Assembly (NCBI RefSeq): GCF_900113045.1
Contig: NZ_FONY01000020.1
Span: 1 to 64,000, forward strand
Reading direction: 5' to 3'
From: Thermoflexibacter ruber
GTDB lineage: Bacteria; Bacteroidota; Bacteroidia; Cytophagales; Thermoflexibacteraceae
Length of the DNA: 64,000 bases
Below are positions 36,258 to 43,851 of the stretch, in pieces (the stretch's first letter is position 1; each line of letters opens with the position of its first letter). The notes under the pieces were generated by a model. It ran no database searches. It was not told the DNA's origin and was given only the letters and a program-made list of their open reading frames with translations. A program made the translations under genes and the position numbers.

Positions 36258-37673
36258 TTAGTTTGCTTTCAAAGTCGAAGGGCAAACATAGTTCGTTTTG
36301 GGAATGTCAGTTTTTGAAATTGCCCCAAAACCACCAGCAATGTCCACTACGTTGTGGTAGCCTCTTGCTTTAAGCACTGAACATGCAATCATAGAACGAT
36401 AGCCTCCTGCACAGTGAATATAGTTGTCTTTTTCTTTGTCAAAAGAAGCCATGTGTTCATTGATATATGCCAAAGGAGTGTTCTGTGCTATTTCCAGATG
36501 CTCTGCCTCGAACTCACTTTGCTTGCGGACATCTTTTACTACTATATCGGCGTTTTCTTTTACTCTTTGTGCAAACTCCTCAGCAGAAATAGAAATTACA
36601 TGGTCTAACTCTTTTCCTGCTTTTTCCCAAGCCGCTATGCCACCCTCTAAATACCCTAAGGTGTTGTCATAACCCACTCTGGACAAGCGAGTAACTACTT
36701 CTTCTTCTCTGCCTTCGTCTGCTACTATGATGATGGCTTGGTTGATATCAGTAATCAAAGTCCCTACCCAAGGTGCAAAATCTCCGTCAATACCAATGTT
36801 GATAGATTGAGGAATAAAACCATTTTTAAAAACTTGAGGTTTGCGAGTATCCAACACGATAGCATTATGGTCTTCCACTAACATTTCTATCACTTCTGGA
36901 GAGAGAGGAGTCATGCCTTTAGAAATCACCTTTTCTACGCTTTCATAACCTGTTTTATTTAGCATTACATTTTTAGGGAAGTAGAAAGGAGGTGGCTGAA
37001 GCCCATCAGTAACTTCTTTGATAAACTGTTCCTTCGTAGCGGCTTTGAGGGCATAGTTGGTCTTTTTCTGATTGCCCAAAGTATCAGAAGTTTCCTTACT
37101 CATGTTTTTTCCACAAGCTGAGCCAGCCCCATGAGCAGGATATACAATGATGTCATCAGCTAAGGGCATAATTTTAGTATGCAAAGAGTCATACAAATAA
37201 CTTGCTAAATCATTGATAGTCAAATTAGATTTTTGGGCTAAATCAGGTCGTCCCACATCTCCAATGAAAAGTGTATCGCCTGTGAAAATAGCTGTTTCTT
37301 TGCCGTTCTCGTCGATGAGTAAGTAGCAACTTGATTCCATGGTATGTCCTGGTGTATGTAGCACACGAATAACTACCTCGCCTAACTTGAACTCTTGACC
37401 ATCTTGGGCAATCAGCGCATCAAAAGCAGGGTTAGCATTAGGACCGTAAATAATCGGTGCACCTGTCGCTTTCGCTAAGTCTAAATGTCCAGATACGAAA
37501 TCGGCGTGGAAATGTGTTTCAAAAATGTATTTGATAGTGGCATTGTTGCGCTTAGCCTTTTCTAAGTAAGGCTTAATTTCTCTTAAAGGGTCGATGATAG
37601 CTGCTTCGTTGCCTGATTGGATGTAGTAAGCACCTTGTGCTAAACAGCCTGTGTAAATTTGTTCTATTTTCAT
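36258..37673 (-). CDS. Persulfide dioxygenase-like MBL-fold/rhodanese fusion
   Basis: 471 residues. The N-terminal metallo-beta-lactamase domain (1-240) resembles ETHE1-type persulfide dioxygenase, with THFHADFVSGH (His54, His56, Asp58), HTPGHT and FTGDTLFIGDVGRPDL. Two rhodanese domains follow: the first (about 260-350) reads IIIVADEGRE where the active Cys should be, so it is probably inactive; the second has IHCAGGYRS with Cys421. The enzyme would oxidise glutathione- or protein-persulfide to sulfite and move sulfur between thiols. It lies between the MFS gene and the YeeE pair in the sulfur locus. Confidence 0.87.
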   Translation of the reverse strand: MKIEQIYTGCLAQGAYYIQSGNEAAIIDPLREIKPYLEKAKRNNATIKYIFETHFHADFVSGHLDLAKATGAPIIYGPNANPAFDALIAQDGQEFKLGEVVIRVLHTPGHTMESSCYLLIDENGKETAIFTGDTLFIGDVGRPDLAQKSNLTINDLASYLYDSLHTKIMPLADDIIVYPAHGAGSACGKNMSKETSDTLGNQKKTNYALKAATKEQFIKEVTDGLQPPPFYFPKNVMLNKTGYESVEKVISKGMTPLSPEVIEMLVEDHNAIVLDTRKPQVFKNGFIPQSINIGIDGDFAPWVGTLITDINQAIIIVADEGREEEVVTRLSRVGYDNTLGYLEGGIAAWEKAGKELDHVISISAEEFAQRVKENADIVVKDVRKQSEFEAEHLEIAQNTPLAYINEHMASFDKEKDNYIHCAGGYRSMIACSVLKARGYHNVVDIAGGFGAISKTDIPKTNYVCPSTLKAN

Positions 37674-37715
37674 TTTTTTGAATATTTATGTTTTGTTTTG
37701 ATTTTTTTATTTTGC

Positions 37716-37739
37716 TTCTCACGTCATAAAATGTGAGAA
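37716..37739. repeat. Degenerate palindrome upstream of the MBL-rhodanese gene
   Basis: TTCTCAC and GTGAGAA pair around a 10-base centre containing CATAA. Flanks (G-C before, A-TTGATT after) match those of the palindrome at 39000, about 43 bases upstream of the gene's start. Confidence 0.6.
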
Positions 37740-37762
37740 ATTGATTTATTTAAGATATTTTT

Positions 37763-38986
37763 TTATGAAGTGGCATACTTTACATTTTTTATAGAATACG
37801 ATTTAAAGTTCCATTGAATATAAACACCTGTTAGTGAGGTAAGTAAGCCAATAATTGTGATAGTAATGCCTACTTCAAACTTGATTAATAGCAAGGCAGA
37901 AAGTAATGCGCCTACTACAAAACCACCGTCCCGCCAAAAGCGATATACCCCTAATTGAATTGCTTTTTGAGAAGGCAAAGCATTGTCAGCTATTGCCGCT
38001 ACAAAAACAGGATAAACCATAGCTGTTCCCAAGCCTAATACTGCCGACAAGAAAGCAAAACTGATAAAAGTATTTGCCCAAGCAAACAGAAGCAATACAA
38101 TTCCTTGCAACGCCATTCCCCAAACCATCAAAGGTTTTCTTCCGTAACTGTCAGACCATTTTCCTGTAAATAATTGGAAGATTCCCCATGTCAAAGGGTA
38201 AACTGCCGCAATCAATCCAATTTGTTCTAAATCAAAGCCTTTGCTTATTAATAATACTGGAAAAACTCCCCATGCCAGCGCATCATTCAAGTTATTTACC
38301 AAACCAGCTATGACAACTGCACGCTGGTTTTTCTGTTGAAAAATCTCTATGATACAATTTACACTACAAGCAAAATAGGTTTTATTGTTTTGTAAATCAA
38401 TAGTTTGACTTTTCTCTTGTGATTTTGATATTTCCTTTACCCAAAGGGTACTTAACAAAAGTGCCACTGCTACAATAGCTCCTGCTAAGAAAAAAGGATA
38501 AGGAAAAACATTATATTCCTTTGCTATCAAAGCACTTAGATAAGCACTCAAAGCCAAAGCTGTATAACCTGCAAACTCATTCAATCCTGCTACCAAGCCT
38601 CTGTTCTTTTCTCCTGCCAATTCTATTTTCATTAGTAAAGTCATAGACCAAGCCAAACCTTGTTGCAATCCTAAAAAGACATTGGCTAAAAGAATCCACC
38701 ACCAAGACTGGGCAAAAATCAGTAAGAAAGGCACAGGAATCGCTAAATACCAACCTATGAGTAGAAGCTTTTTCCTGCTTACTTTCATTGCCCACTTGCC
38801 TCCCCAATAGTTCACCGTCATTTTGCTTACGCCAAAAGCCATAATAAAAGCCAGCAAAAGCATATTGTTTTTGATGCCAAACTGCTGTTCTGCAAGCATA
38901 GGCATAATGCTTCTTTCTATTCCTAACAAACTACCAACTAAGGCGTTAATCAATGTAAGCAAGGCTATTTGACTTTTATTTTGCAT
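37763..38986 (-). CDS. Major facilitator superfamily transporter
   Basis: 407 residues with 12 predicted membrane segments. The start is the ATG complement at 38984-38986 (MQNKSQIALLTLINALVG); the frame further upstream runs into a palindrome. Typical MFS loop motifs are GGKWAMKVSRKKLL between segments 2 and 3 and GKWSDSYGRKPLMV in the second half. A charged loop with Cys (YFACSVNC) separates the halves. The substrate is not evident; the position in the sulfur locus with TauE, YeeE and persulfide dioxygenase genes suggests a sulfur compound, by inference. Confidence 0.85.
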   Translation of the reverse strand: MQNKSQIALLTLINALVGSLLGIERSIMPMLAEQQFGIKNNMLLLAFIMAFGVSKMTVNYWGGKWAMKVSRKKLLLIGWYLAIPVPFLLIFAQSWWWILLANVFLGLQQGLAWSMTLLMKIELAGEKNRGLVAGLNEFAGYTALALSAYLSALIAKEYNVFPYPFFLAGAIVAVALLLSTLWVKEISKSQEKSQTIDLQNNKTYFACSVNCIIEIFQQKNQRAVVIAGLVNNLNDALAWGVFPVLLISKGFDLEQIGLIAAVYPLTWGIFQLFTGKWSDSYGRKPLMVWGMALQGIVLLLFAWANTFISFAFLSAVLGLGTAMVYPVFVAAIADNALPSQKAIQLGVYRFWRDGGFVVGALLSALLLIKFEVGITITIIGLLTSLTGVYIQWNFKSYSIKNVKYATS

Positions 38987-38999
38987 TTTTTTATTTTTG

Positions 39000-39025
39000 C
39001 TTTTCACGTGATAACACATGAAAAG
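39000..39025. repeat. 26-bp palindrome upstream of the MFS gene
   Basis: Arms CTTTTCACGTG and CACATGAAAAG (one G-T mismatch) flank the loop ATAA. It lies 14 bases upstream of the MFS start codon, just as the copy at 35367 lies 14 bases upstream of its gene. Confidence 0.8.
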
Positions 39026-39116
39026 TTGATTCTCAACGATTTATTTGTTGAGTCCACAGTAAAACTTATTAAGCACTAATACACGAAGATACAGGGTTTA
39101 CCACAAGAAGACTTTT

Positions 39117-39591
39117 AACCATTTCAAACAACCTCAAACTATATCAAACACTTTAAAATCAACTACTTCAAAAACAACTCTTTTACAATAATATACACTC
39201 CCATCACCAGCACAAACCACCCAAAAGCAGGTTTTAAGGTTTCATTGCTTATCTTTTTGGAAAGCAAACTTCCTCCAATAATCCCAATTACCGCTACTCC
39301 AGAAAAGAACAATAAAAACTCCCAATTCATTGCTTCACTTGCTTTCAAATCTCCTGTAAAACCTATCAAAGATTTTAGTGCGATAATTACCAAAGAAGTC
39401 CCAATGGCTTGTTTCATGGGCAACTTTGCTAAGAGAACCAAAGCAGGAATAATCAAAAAGCCTCCACCAGCCCCAACCAAACCTGTAATTCCACCTACGA
39501 TTAAGCCCTCTGCTAAGATTAAGGGGTAATTGTAGGCGATGGTTTGAGATACGTGTAAGTGTAGACTTGTTTGAGGTTGTTTGAAATGGTT
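39117..39591. repeat. 23-bp perfect inverted repeat (39117-39139 and 39569-39591)
   Basis: The sequence at 39117-39139 (begins AACCATTTCAAAC) recurs as its exact reverse complement at 39569-39591, inside the TauE gene. A degenerate third copy with GGTTGnTTGAA follows at once. Spanning 475 bases, this looks like a spreading low-complexity repeat. Confidence 0.85.
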
Positions 39592-40113
39592 GGAGGTTGC
39601 TTGAATTGTTAATTGTCGATTGTTGGTTGTTAGTTGTTGGTTGTTATCGTTTATAGTTGCAAATGTTGATTGTTCATTTGCTATTGGTAAATCACCATCA
39701 GTAATTAGTAATTCTTTCTTTGATTGTCTAATCATGGAAACAGAAGCTAAGAGCATAATCACTGCAAATAGCATTAGCAAAAATAAGGGCTTTGTGAGTA
39801 CAAATTCTCCCATTTGAAAAATGGTATTGGGGATAACAGGCACTACGTACAAACGAGTAAGGTAAACACCAATAATAGACGGTAAACCAAATACAAAAGC
39901 AGTGCGCCAATGAATATTTCCTTGACTGATATGGCTCAAAGAACCTACTAAACTTGTTAGCCCTACGATAAAAAGCGAATAAGCGGTTGCAAGTACTGCA
40001 TCAGTCGCAAAAAGATAAACTAAAATCGGTACGGTGAGAATAGAACCTCCTCCACCGATTAAGCCTAATGAAACACCCATGAGCAATGCTCCTATGTAAC
40101 CTATAATTTCCAT
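39163..40113 (-). CDS. TauE/SafE-family sulfite/sulfonate exporter with an inserted low-complexity loop
   Basis: 316 residues with about eight membrane segments and the two hallmark halves, SLGLIGGGGSILTVPILVYLF and GGITGLVGAGGGFLIIPALVLL. The family exports sulfite, sulfoacetate or related anions, which fits disposal of sulfite made by persulfide dioxygenase. Between the halves sits about 55 residues rich in N, Q and T (ATINDNNQQLTTNNRQL) that normal members lack; its DNA carries one arm of a 23-bp inverted repeat whose other arm is just past the stop (39117-39139). It is a probable recent in-frame insertion, perhaps in a cytoplasmic loop, so transport may still work. Confidence 0.85.
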   Translation of the reverse strand: MEIIGYIGALLMGVSLGLIGGGGSILTVPILVYLFATDAVLATAYSLFIVGLTSLVGSLSHISQGNIHWRTAFVFGLPSIIGVYLTRLYVVPVIPNTIFQMGEFVLTKPLFLLMLFAVIMLLASVSMIRQSKKELLITDGDLPIANEQSTFATINDNNQQLTTNNRQLTIQATSNHFKQPQTSLHLHVSQTIAYNYPLILAEGLIVGGITGLVGAGGGFLIIPALVLLAKLPMKQAIGTSLVIIALKSLIGFTGDLKASEAMNWEFLLFFSGVAVIGIIGGSLLSKKISNETLKPAFGWFVLVMGVYIIVKELFLK

Positions 40114-40148
40114 GATTCAAATGTAGATAAAATATTTTATTTATAAAC

Positions 40149-40168
40149 AAATGATAATATATTCATAT
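40149..40168. promoter_or_regulatory. Probable ArsR-type operator upstream of tauE
   Basis: A 20-bp dyad with ATGAT and ATTCAT arms matches the arsR-promoter dyad at 40546-40565 at 15 of 20 positions. It lies 36 bases upstream of the TauE start, between that gene and arsR. Confidence 0.5.
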
Positions 40169-40215
40169 AATCAAAAATAAAAAAGAACGAGCAACCACAC
40201 ATCAGAAACTAAAAA

Positions 40216-40521
40216 CTACATATTGCAGTCGCAGTTTTCTATACAGCTAATGAGCTTAACTACATCTTTTTCTTTCAAAGAGTAATATACATTTTGCCCA
40301 TCTTTCTGAGAGTTCAAAATGCCTTTTAGCTTCATATTGATTAGGTGATGCGAAAGTAAAGACTGCTCACAATCCAAAACACTACATAACTCATTCACCG
40401 ACATTTTTTCCCTGTAGCTCAGCAAATCAATGACTGCTAAGCGAGTAGGGTGAGCCACTGTTTTTAAAATAAATGCTGCTTTTTCTAACTTTTCTTTGCT
40501 TAAATGTTGTACTATTTCCAT
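40216..40521 (-). CDS. Cysteine-rich ArsR/SmtB-family repressor
   Basis: 101 residues with a winged helix-turn-helix: KTVAHPTRLAVIDLL, then the recognition region SVNELCSVLDCEQSLLSHHLINMK and the wing KDGQNVYYSL. Five cysteines stand out: Cys46 and Cys51 in the recognition region and Cys93, Cys97, Cys99 at the C-terminus (CIENCDC). Such pairs sense metals or thiols in this family. The cysteines are not in the two positions used by SqrR/BigR. Ending the sulfur locus, and with related dyads in front of itself and of tauE, it is the likely regulator; DNA binding is released by a ligand I cannot name. Confidence 0.85.
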   Translation of the reverse strand: MEIVQHLSKEKLEKAAFILKTVAHPTRLAVIDLLSYREKMSVNELCSVLDCEQSLLSHHLINMKLKGILNSQKDGQNVYYSLKEKDVVKLISCIENCDCNM

Positions 40522-40540
40522 TTGATTTCAAATTACGATA

Positions 40541-40565
40541 CAAATATATGAACATATTTTCATGT
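40541..40565 (-). promoter_or_regulatory. arsR promoter overlapped by its probable operator
   Basis: The minus-strand -7 TATATTTG (40541-40548) overlaps a 20-bp dyad, ATATGAACATATTTTCATGT (40546-40565), of which 16 positions are symmetric. This is typical autoregulation of an ArsR repressor. No TTTG was found at the -33 position, only a T-rich stretch. Confidence 0.55.
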
Positions 40566-40607
40566 AAAAAAATTTTTACTATTCTTTTGCATATTTTAAC
40601 AATTCAG

Positions 40608-41363
40608 TTAATCTAAGAGCGGTAAGTTTTTTAGATATTCTTTGGTGTATTCGTACCCTATTTGGTATATTTCTTGGGCTTTGGCTACGTCATATACACC
40701 AAAAAATGCCATTTTAGGTGGTTCTATAAAAAAGTGGCATTTACCTCTGCGTCCCTCAATATTGGTGTTAATGGCTAAGTGTAATGCTCTTTCTATCATC
40801 TGCTTAATATTAGTAACTTTGAAATGTGTAGGCAGAGCGTTAGAATGAACACCTATAATATAGTCGCATTTGCCCTCGAGAGGTTCTACGGGTAGGTTAT
40901 TAAGCACGCCGCCATCTACATAGTACCTGCCGTTGATTTCTACTGGGGCAAATAGCACAGGTACACAAGAAGAGGCTTGTAGAGGTTTAATGAGTTCTCC
41001 TTCAGAGAAATATACTATTTCTCCATATTCTATATCAGTAGCAGAAACCGTTAGGGGAATGCTTAAACTTGCAAAAGAATTTTCTTTGAGCATCTGCTCA
41101 TATAGCTTTTCTGTAGCTTCTATCCTAAGTAATCCTGTTAGACTTGTATCTGGTTTGAAAAATTTAAAAATCTTAGTTTTTACAATAAAGTGCAATATTT
41201 CCCAAGGTCTATTTCCCGCCGCATACAAAGCCCCTACAATCGCTCCTGCACTCACGCCAGAAAGGAAAGCAGGTTGAATCCCATGCTCTTCTAAGGCTTC
41301 TAAAACCCCTAAATGCGATATGCCTCTTGCGCCACCCCCTGATAATGCTAAGCCTATTTTCAT
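40608..41363 (-). CDS. Patatin-like phospholipase (RssA/NTE type)
   Basis: 251 residues. The oxyanion loop is SGGGARGISHLGVL, the nucleophile elbow is GVSAG (Ser38), and the catalytic Asp is in YVDGGVLNN (Asp150). This Ser-Asp dyad is standard for bacterial patatins, which hydrolyse membrane lipids or lysophospholipids. No signal peptide is seen, so the enzyme is probably cytosolic or peripheral to the inner membrane. It runs on the minus strand after the sulfur locus, 86 bases away from arsR, but I see nothing that ties it to that locus. Confidence 0.92.
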   Translation of the reverse strand: MKIGLALSGGGARGISHLGVLEALEEHGIQPAFLSGVSAGAIVGALYAAGNRPWEILHFIVKTKIFKFFKPDTSLTGLLRIEATEKLYEQMLKENSFASLSIPLTVSATDIEYGEIVYFSEGELIKPLQASSCVPVLFAPVEINGRYYVDGGVLNNLPVEPLEGKCDYIIGVHSNALPTHFKVTNIKQMIERALHLAINTNIEGRRGKCHFFIEPPKMAFFGVYDVAKAQEIYQIGYEYTKEYLKNLPLLD

Positions 41364-41654
41364 GAATAGTCGAGTATTTTGAGTTACAAATGATTAGTTT
41401 CAAAAGTCAAAATTAGCATAATCCAAAGAAAGATACGCCTTTTTAATCACAATTTGGTTTTTTTCTTTTTCCCCATTTACTTATGTTGATAGTAGAGAAT
41501 GTATTTGAAAAGGTTAAGTGGCATAGGTAGTTATGAATTATTAGTTATTAATTAATACGAAATAGTAATAATCAATGCTTTAATGAGTATTTACAAATAT
41601 AAGCTGTACTTAATCAAAAGTGTTTTTGCAATTTTCTTTACTCTAAAGTTCCGT

Positions 41655-41892
41655 TTCTCTGACACTTTCGCTGGTAAAACTTAGGTAAGCAATGGACTTT
41701 CATCTGCCCTTGACTCACAACGTAGGTGTGCTATTTTTGTAGAAAATAATGAATAAAACCGCGTAGTGGTGGCATATTTCACAACTATGGACTTGCTGTA
41801 GGTGGGTTGGGCTTATTGTTTTCTACCAAGATGAAAGCCCTACGGGCTTAAAATTACATGTAGTATTGTTCATTGGAAAAAGTGTCAGAGAA
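41655..41892. mobile_element. MITE-like fold-back element with nested inverted repeats
   Basis: Perfect 14-bp outer arms (TTCTCTGACACTTT at 41655-41668 and its complement at 41879-41892) enclose a 9-bp inner pair (CTTTCATCT at 41697-41705, complement at 41829-41837) and a small AAGCCC-TAC-GGGCTT hairpin. No coding sequence fits inside its 238 bases. The design is that of a non-autonomous element or a structured RNA. Confidence 0.55.
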
Positions 41893-42015
41893 CCCAAGTC
41901 CCTTTCTCAGCAAGAGAAAGGAATTGAAAAATCATTTTATTTTGAGTATAATTCTGCAGGGCTACTTAGAAGTAATGATTTATCCGTAGAACAACTAATC
42001 TATACAAACAATGAA

Positions 42016-42042
42016 AAAAGGCATCTTTCTAAGATGCCTTTT
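42016..42042 (-). terminator. Intrinsic terminator of tRNA-Phe
   Basis: A perfect 12-bp stem AAAAGGCATCTT/AAGATGCCTTTT with a 3-base loop; on the minus strand it is followed by a T-run. It lies 38 bases after the tRNA 3' end. Confidence 0.85.
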
Positions 42043-42079
42043 CTTCAATCAAAATAATTCTAAACCCAAAAACTATTAG

Positions 42080-42152
42080 TGGTGATGGACGGAATCGAAC
42101 CGCCGACACAAGGATTTTCAGTCCTTTGCTCTACCAACTGAGCTACATCACC
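42080..42152 (-). tRNA. tRNA-Phe (anticodon GAA)
   Basis: The minus strand folds as a full cloverleaf: acceptor stem GGTGATG/CATCACC, D-arm GCTCAGTTGGTAGAGC, anticodon stem AAGGA/TCCTT with loop CTGAAAA (anticodon GAA), and T-arm GGCGGTTCGATTCCGTC. The discriminator base is A. CCA is not encoded. 73 bases. Confidence 0.95.
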
Positions 42153-42181
42153 TTTTTTCAGCCCTTTCAAATTTGGCGTTG

Positions 42182-42213
42182 CAAAGGTACGGCTGTTTTT
42201 TGTATTTTGCAAG
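42182..42213 (-). promoter_or_regulatory. tRNA-Phe promoter
   Basis: On the minus strand a -33 CTTG (42210-42213) and a -7 TACCTTTG (42182-42189) are 20 bases apart, 29 bases upstream of the tRNA. Confidence 0.6.
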
Positions 42214-42429
42214 CACTTAGAGTATATTTTTTGTAATATTTTTTTGATATTAATAGTAAAATGTTGATAAGCAAATACTTATTTTTCTAAAAATGATTGA
42301 TATTTCTTATGGTAGTGCGATTGGTACTTTTGCTTTTTCGTAAAGTATCAAAAGAAAAATATCATATCCAAAGAGATAGATATGTTATATTTATTAAGTT
42401 TGTAAGGTAGAATAAAACCTCACTAAATA

Positions 42430-43803
42430 ATGATGACCATTAACCAATATATTGAAGCTAACAAGGATAGATTCTTAGAAGAACTTTTTGATTTGCTTCG
42501 CATTCCTTCTGTCAGTACGGATAAGAAATTTAAAGACGAAGTAGTAAAAGCGGCGAATTTTCTCAAAAATAGCCTTTTAGAGGCAGGAGCGGATAATGTA
42601 GAAGTTTGTCCAACTCAAGGCAATCCTATTGTTTATGGCGAAAAGCTGATTGGCAAAGACCTTCCTACTGTTTTAGTATATGGGCATTACGATGTCCAAC
42701 CTGCTGACCCTGAGCATCTTTGGCTTACCCCTCCTTTTGAGCCTACTATCAGGGAGGGAAAGATTTATGCCAGAGGAGCTTGTGATGACAAAGGGCAGAC
42801 TTACATGCACATCAAGGCTTTTGAGTACATGATGAAATACGGACAACTCCCTTGCAATGTAAAGTTTATGCTTGAAGGGGAAGAGGAAATAGGCTCTGTT
42901 CATTTGGCAGACTTTGTAAGAGCAAATCGTGAAAAATTGCAGGCTGATGTCATTCTTATCTCAGATACAAGTATGATTTCCAATGAGATACCTTCTATTG
43001 CTACGGGTTTGAGAGGCTTATCTTATATGGAAGTAGAGGTAATCGGTCCTAATCGCGACCTGCACTCAGGAGTGTACGGTGGGGCAGTAGCTAACCCTCT
43101 TAACGTATTGTGCGAGATGATAGCTTCTTTGAAAGATGAGAGAGGAAGGATTACGATTCCTCACTTTTATGACAAAGTAGAAGAACTTAGTCCTGCGGAA
43201 CGCCAAGCGATGAGCGAAGCTCCCTTTGATTTGGAAACCTATAAAAAAGAGTTAGGCATAGAGGAAGTATTTGGTGAAGAAGGGTATAGCACCTTAGAGC
43301 GTGCATCTGTGCGTCCTACGCTTGATGTCAATGGAATTTGGGGAGGTTATACAGGCGAGGGAGCAAAAACTGTACTCCCCTCCAAAGCCCAAGCTAAAAT
43401 TTCTATGCGTTTAGTGCCTCATCAAAACTCAGAAGAAATTTCTCAGCTATTTGCGGCTCATTTTCAAGCTATCGCTCCTAAAACGGTGAAAGTAAATGTA
43501 AGTTTTCATCACGGAGGTGAGCCAGTAGTTGTTTCTATTGATTCTGTTGCCTATAAAGCTGCAGAAAAAGCGTATGAAAAAACTTTTGGAAGAAAGCCTA
43601 TTCCTAAACGAGAAGGAGGTAGTATTCCCATAGTAGCTATGTTCAAAAGAGAGTTAGGTTTGGATTCTCTACTTATGGGTTTTGGCTTGGATTCTGATGC
43701 TATTCACTCGCCCAATGAACACTACGGCATTTTTAACTACTTGAAGGGCATAGAAACTATCCCTTATTTTTATCAATATTTTGCAGAAATGAGCCAAAAA
43801 TAA
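42430..43803 (+). CDS. M20-family zinc dipeptidase/carboxypeptidase
   Basis: 457 residues. Metal-binding motifs are YGHYDVQPADP (His, Asp), GACDDKGQTYMH (Asp) and LEGEEEIGSVH (Glu-Glu, the general base), with a later HSGVYGGAVANP and the C-terminal PKREGGSIPI. These match the M20C/ArgE-DapE group, in particular dipeptidases such as PepV-like and CNDP-like enzymes. It cleaves dipeptides or N-acyl amino acids in the cytosol. The dimerisation insert lies around 200-310. The gene is followed by a RidA-like gene 48 bases on, possibly in one transcript. Confidence 0.9.
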   Translation: MMTINQYIEANKDRFLEELFDLLRIPSVSTDKKFKDEVVKAANFLKNSLLEAGADNVEVCPTQGNPIVYGEKLIGKDLPTVLVYGHYDVQPADPEHLWLTPPFEPTIREGKIYARGACDDKGQTYMHIKAFEYMMKYGQLPCNVKFMLEGEEEIGSVHLADFVRANREKLQADVILISDTSMISNEIPSIATGLRGLSYMEVEVIGPNRDLHSGVYGGAVANPLNVLCEMIASLKDERGRITIPHFYDKVEELSPAERQAMSEAPFDLETYKKELGIEEVFGEEGYSTLERASVRPTLDVNGIWGGYTGEGAKTVLPSKAQAKISMRLVPHQNSEEISQLFAAHFQAIAPKTVKVNVSFHHGGEPVVVSIDSVAYKAAEKAYEKTFGRKPIPKREGGSIPIVAMFKRELGLDSLLMGFGLDSDAIHSPNEHYGIFNYLKGIETIPYFYQYFAEMSQK

Positions 43804-43851
43804 GGGGGTAATTACTTATCTTCTTTTTTAACAATAAAATTTATCAAAATA

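Larger units (their letters stand above)
41364..42079. other. 716-base region without a gene, holding a fold-back element and a terminator
   Basis: The stretch is AT-rich up to 41650 and I see nothing there. From 41655 to 41892 it holds a MITE-like inverted-repeat element, and 42016-42042 is the tRNA terminator. A 63-codon open frame (41866-42057) overlaps the element's end and has no recognisable content. Confidence 0.6.

Noticed and set aside
40216-40521. ArsR protein as a SqrR/BigR-type persulfide sensor
   Set aside because: The cysteines used by SqrR and BigR are not at the matching helix positions. The local cysteines are in the recognition region and at the C-terminus, so the ligand stays open.
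41866-42057. 63-codon open frame on the plus strand
   Set aside because: It overlaps the end of the fold-back element and the tRNA terminator, has no ribosome-binding site or recognisable motif, and looks like chance.
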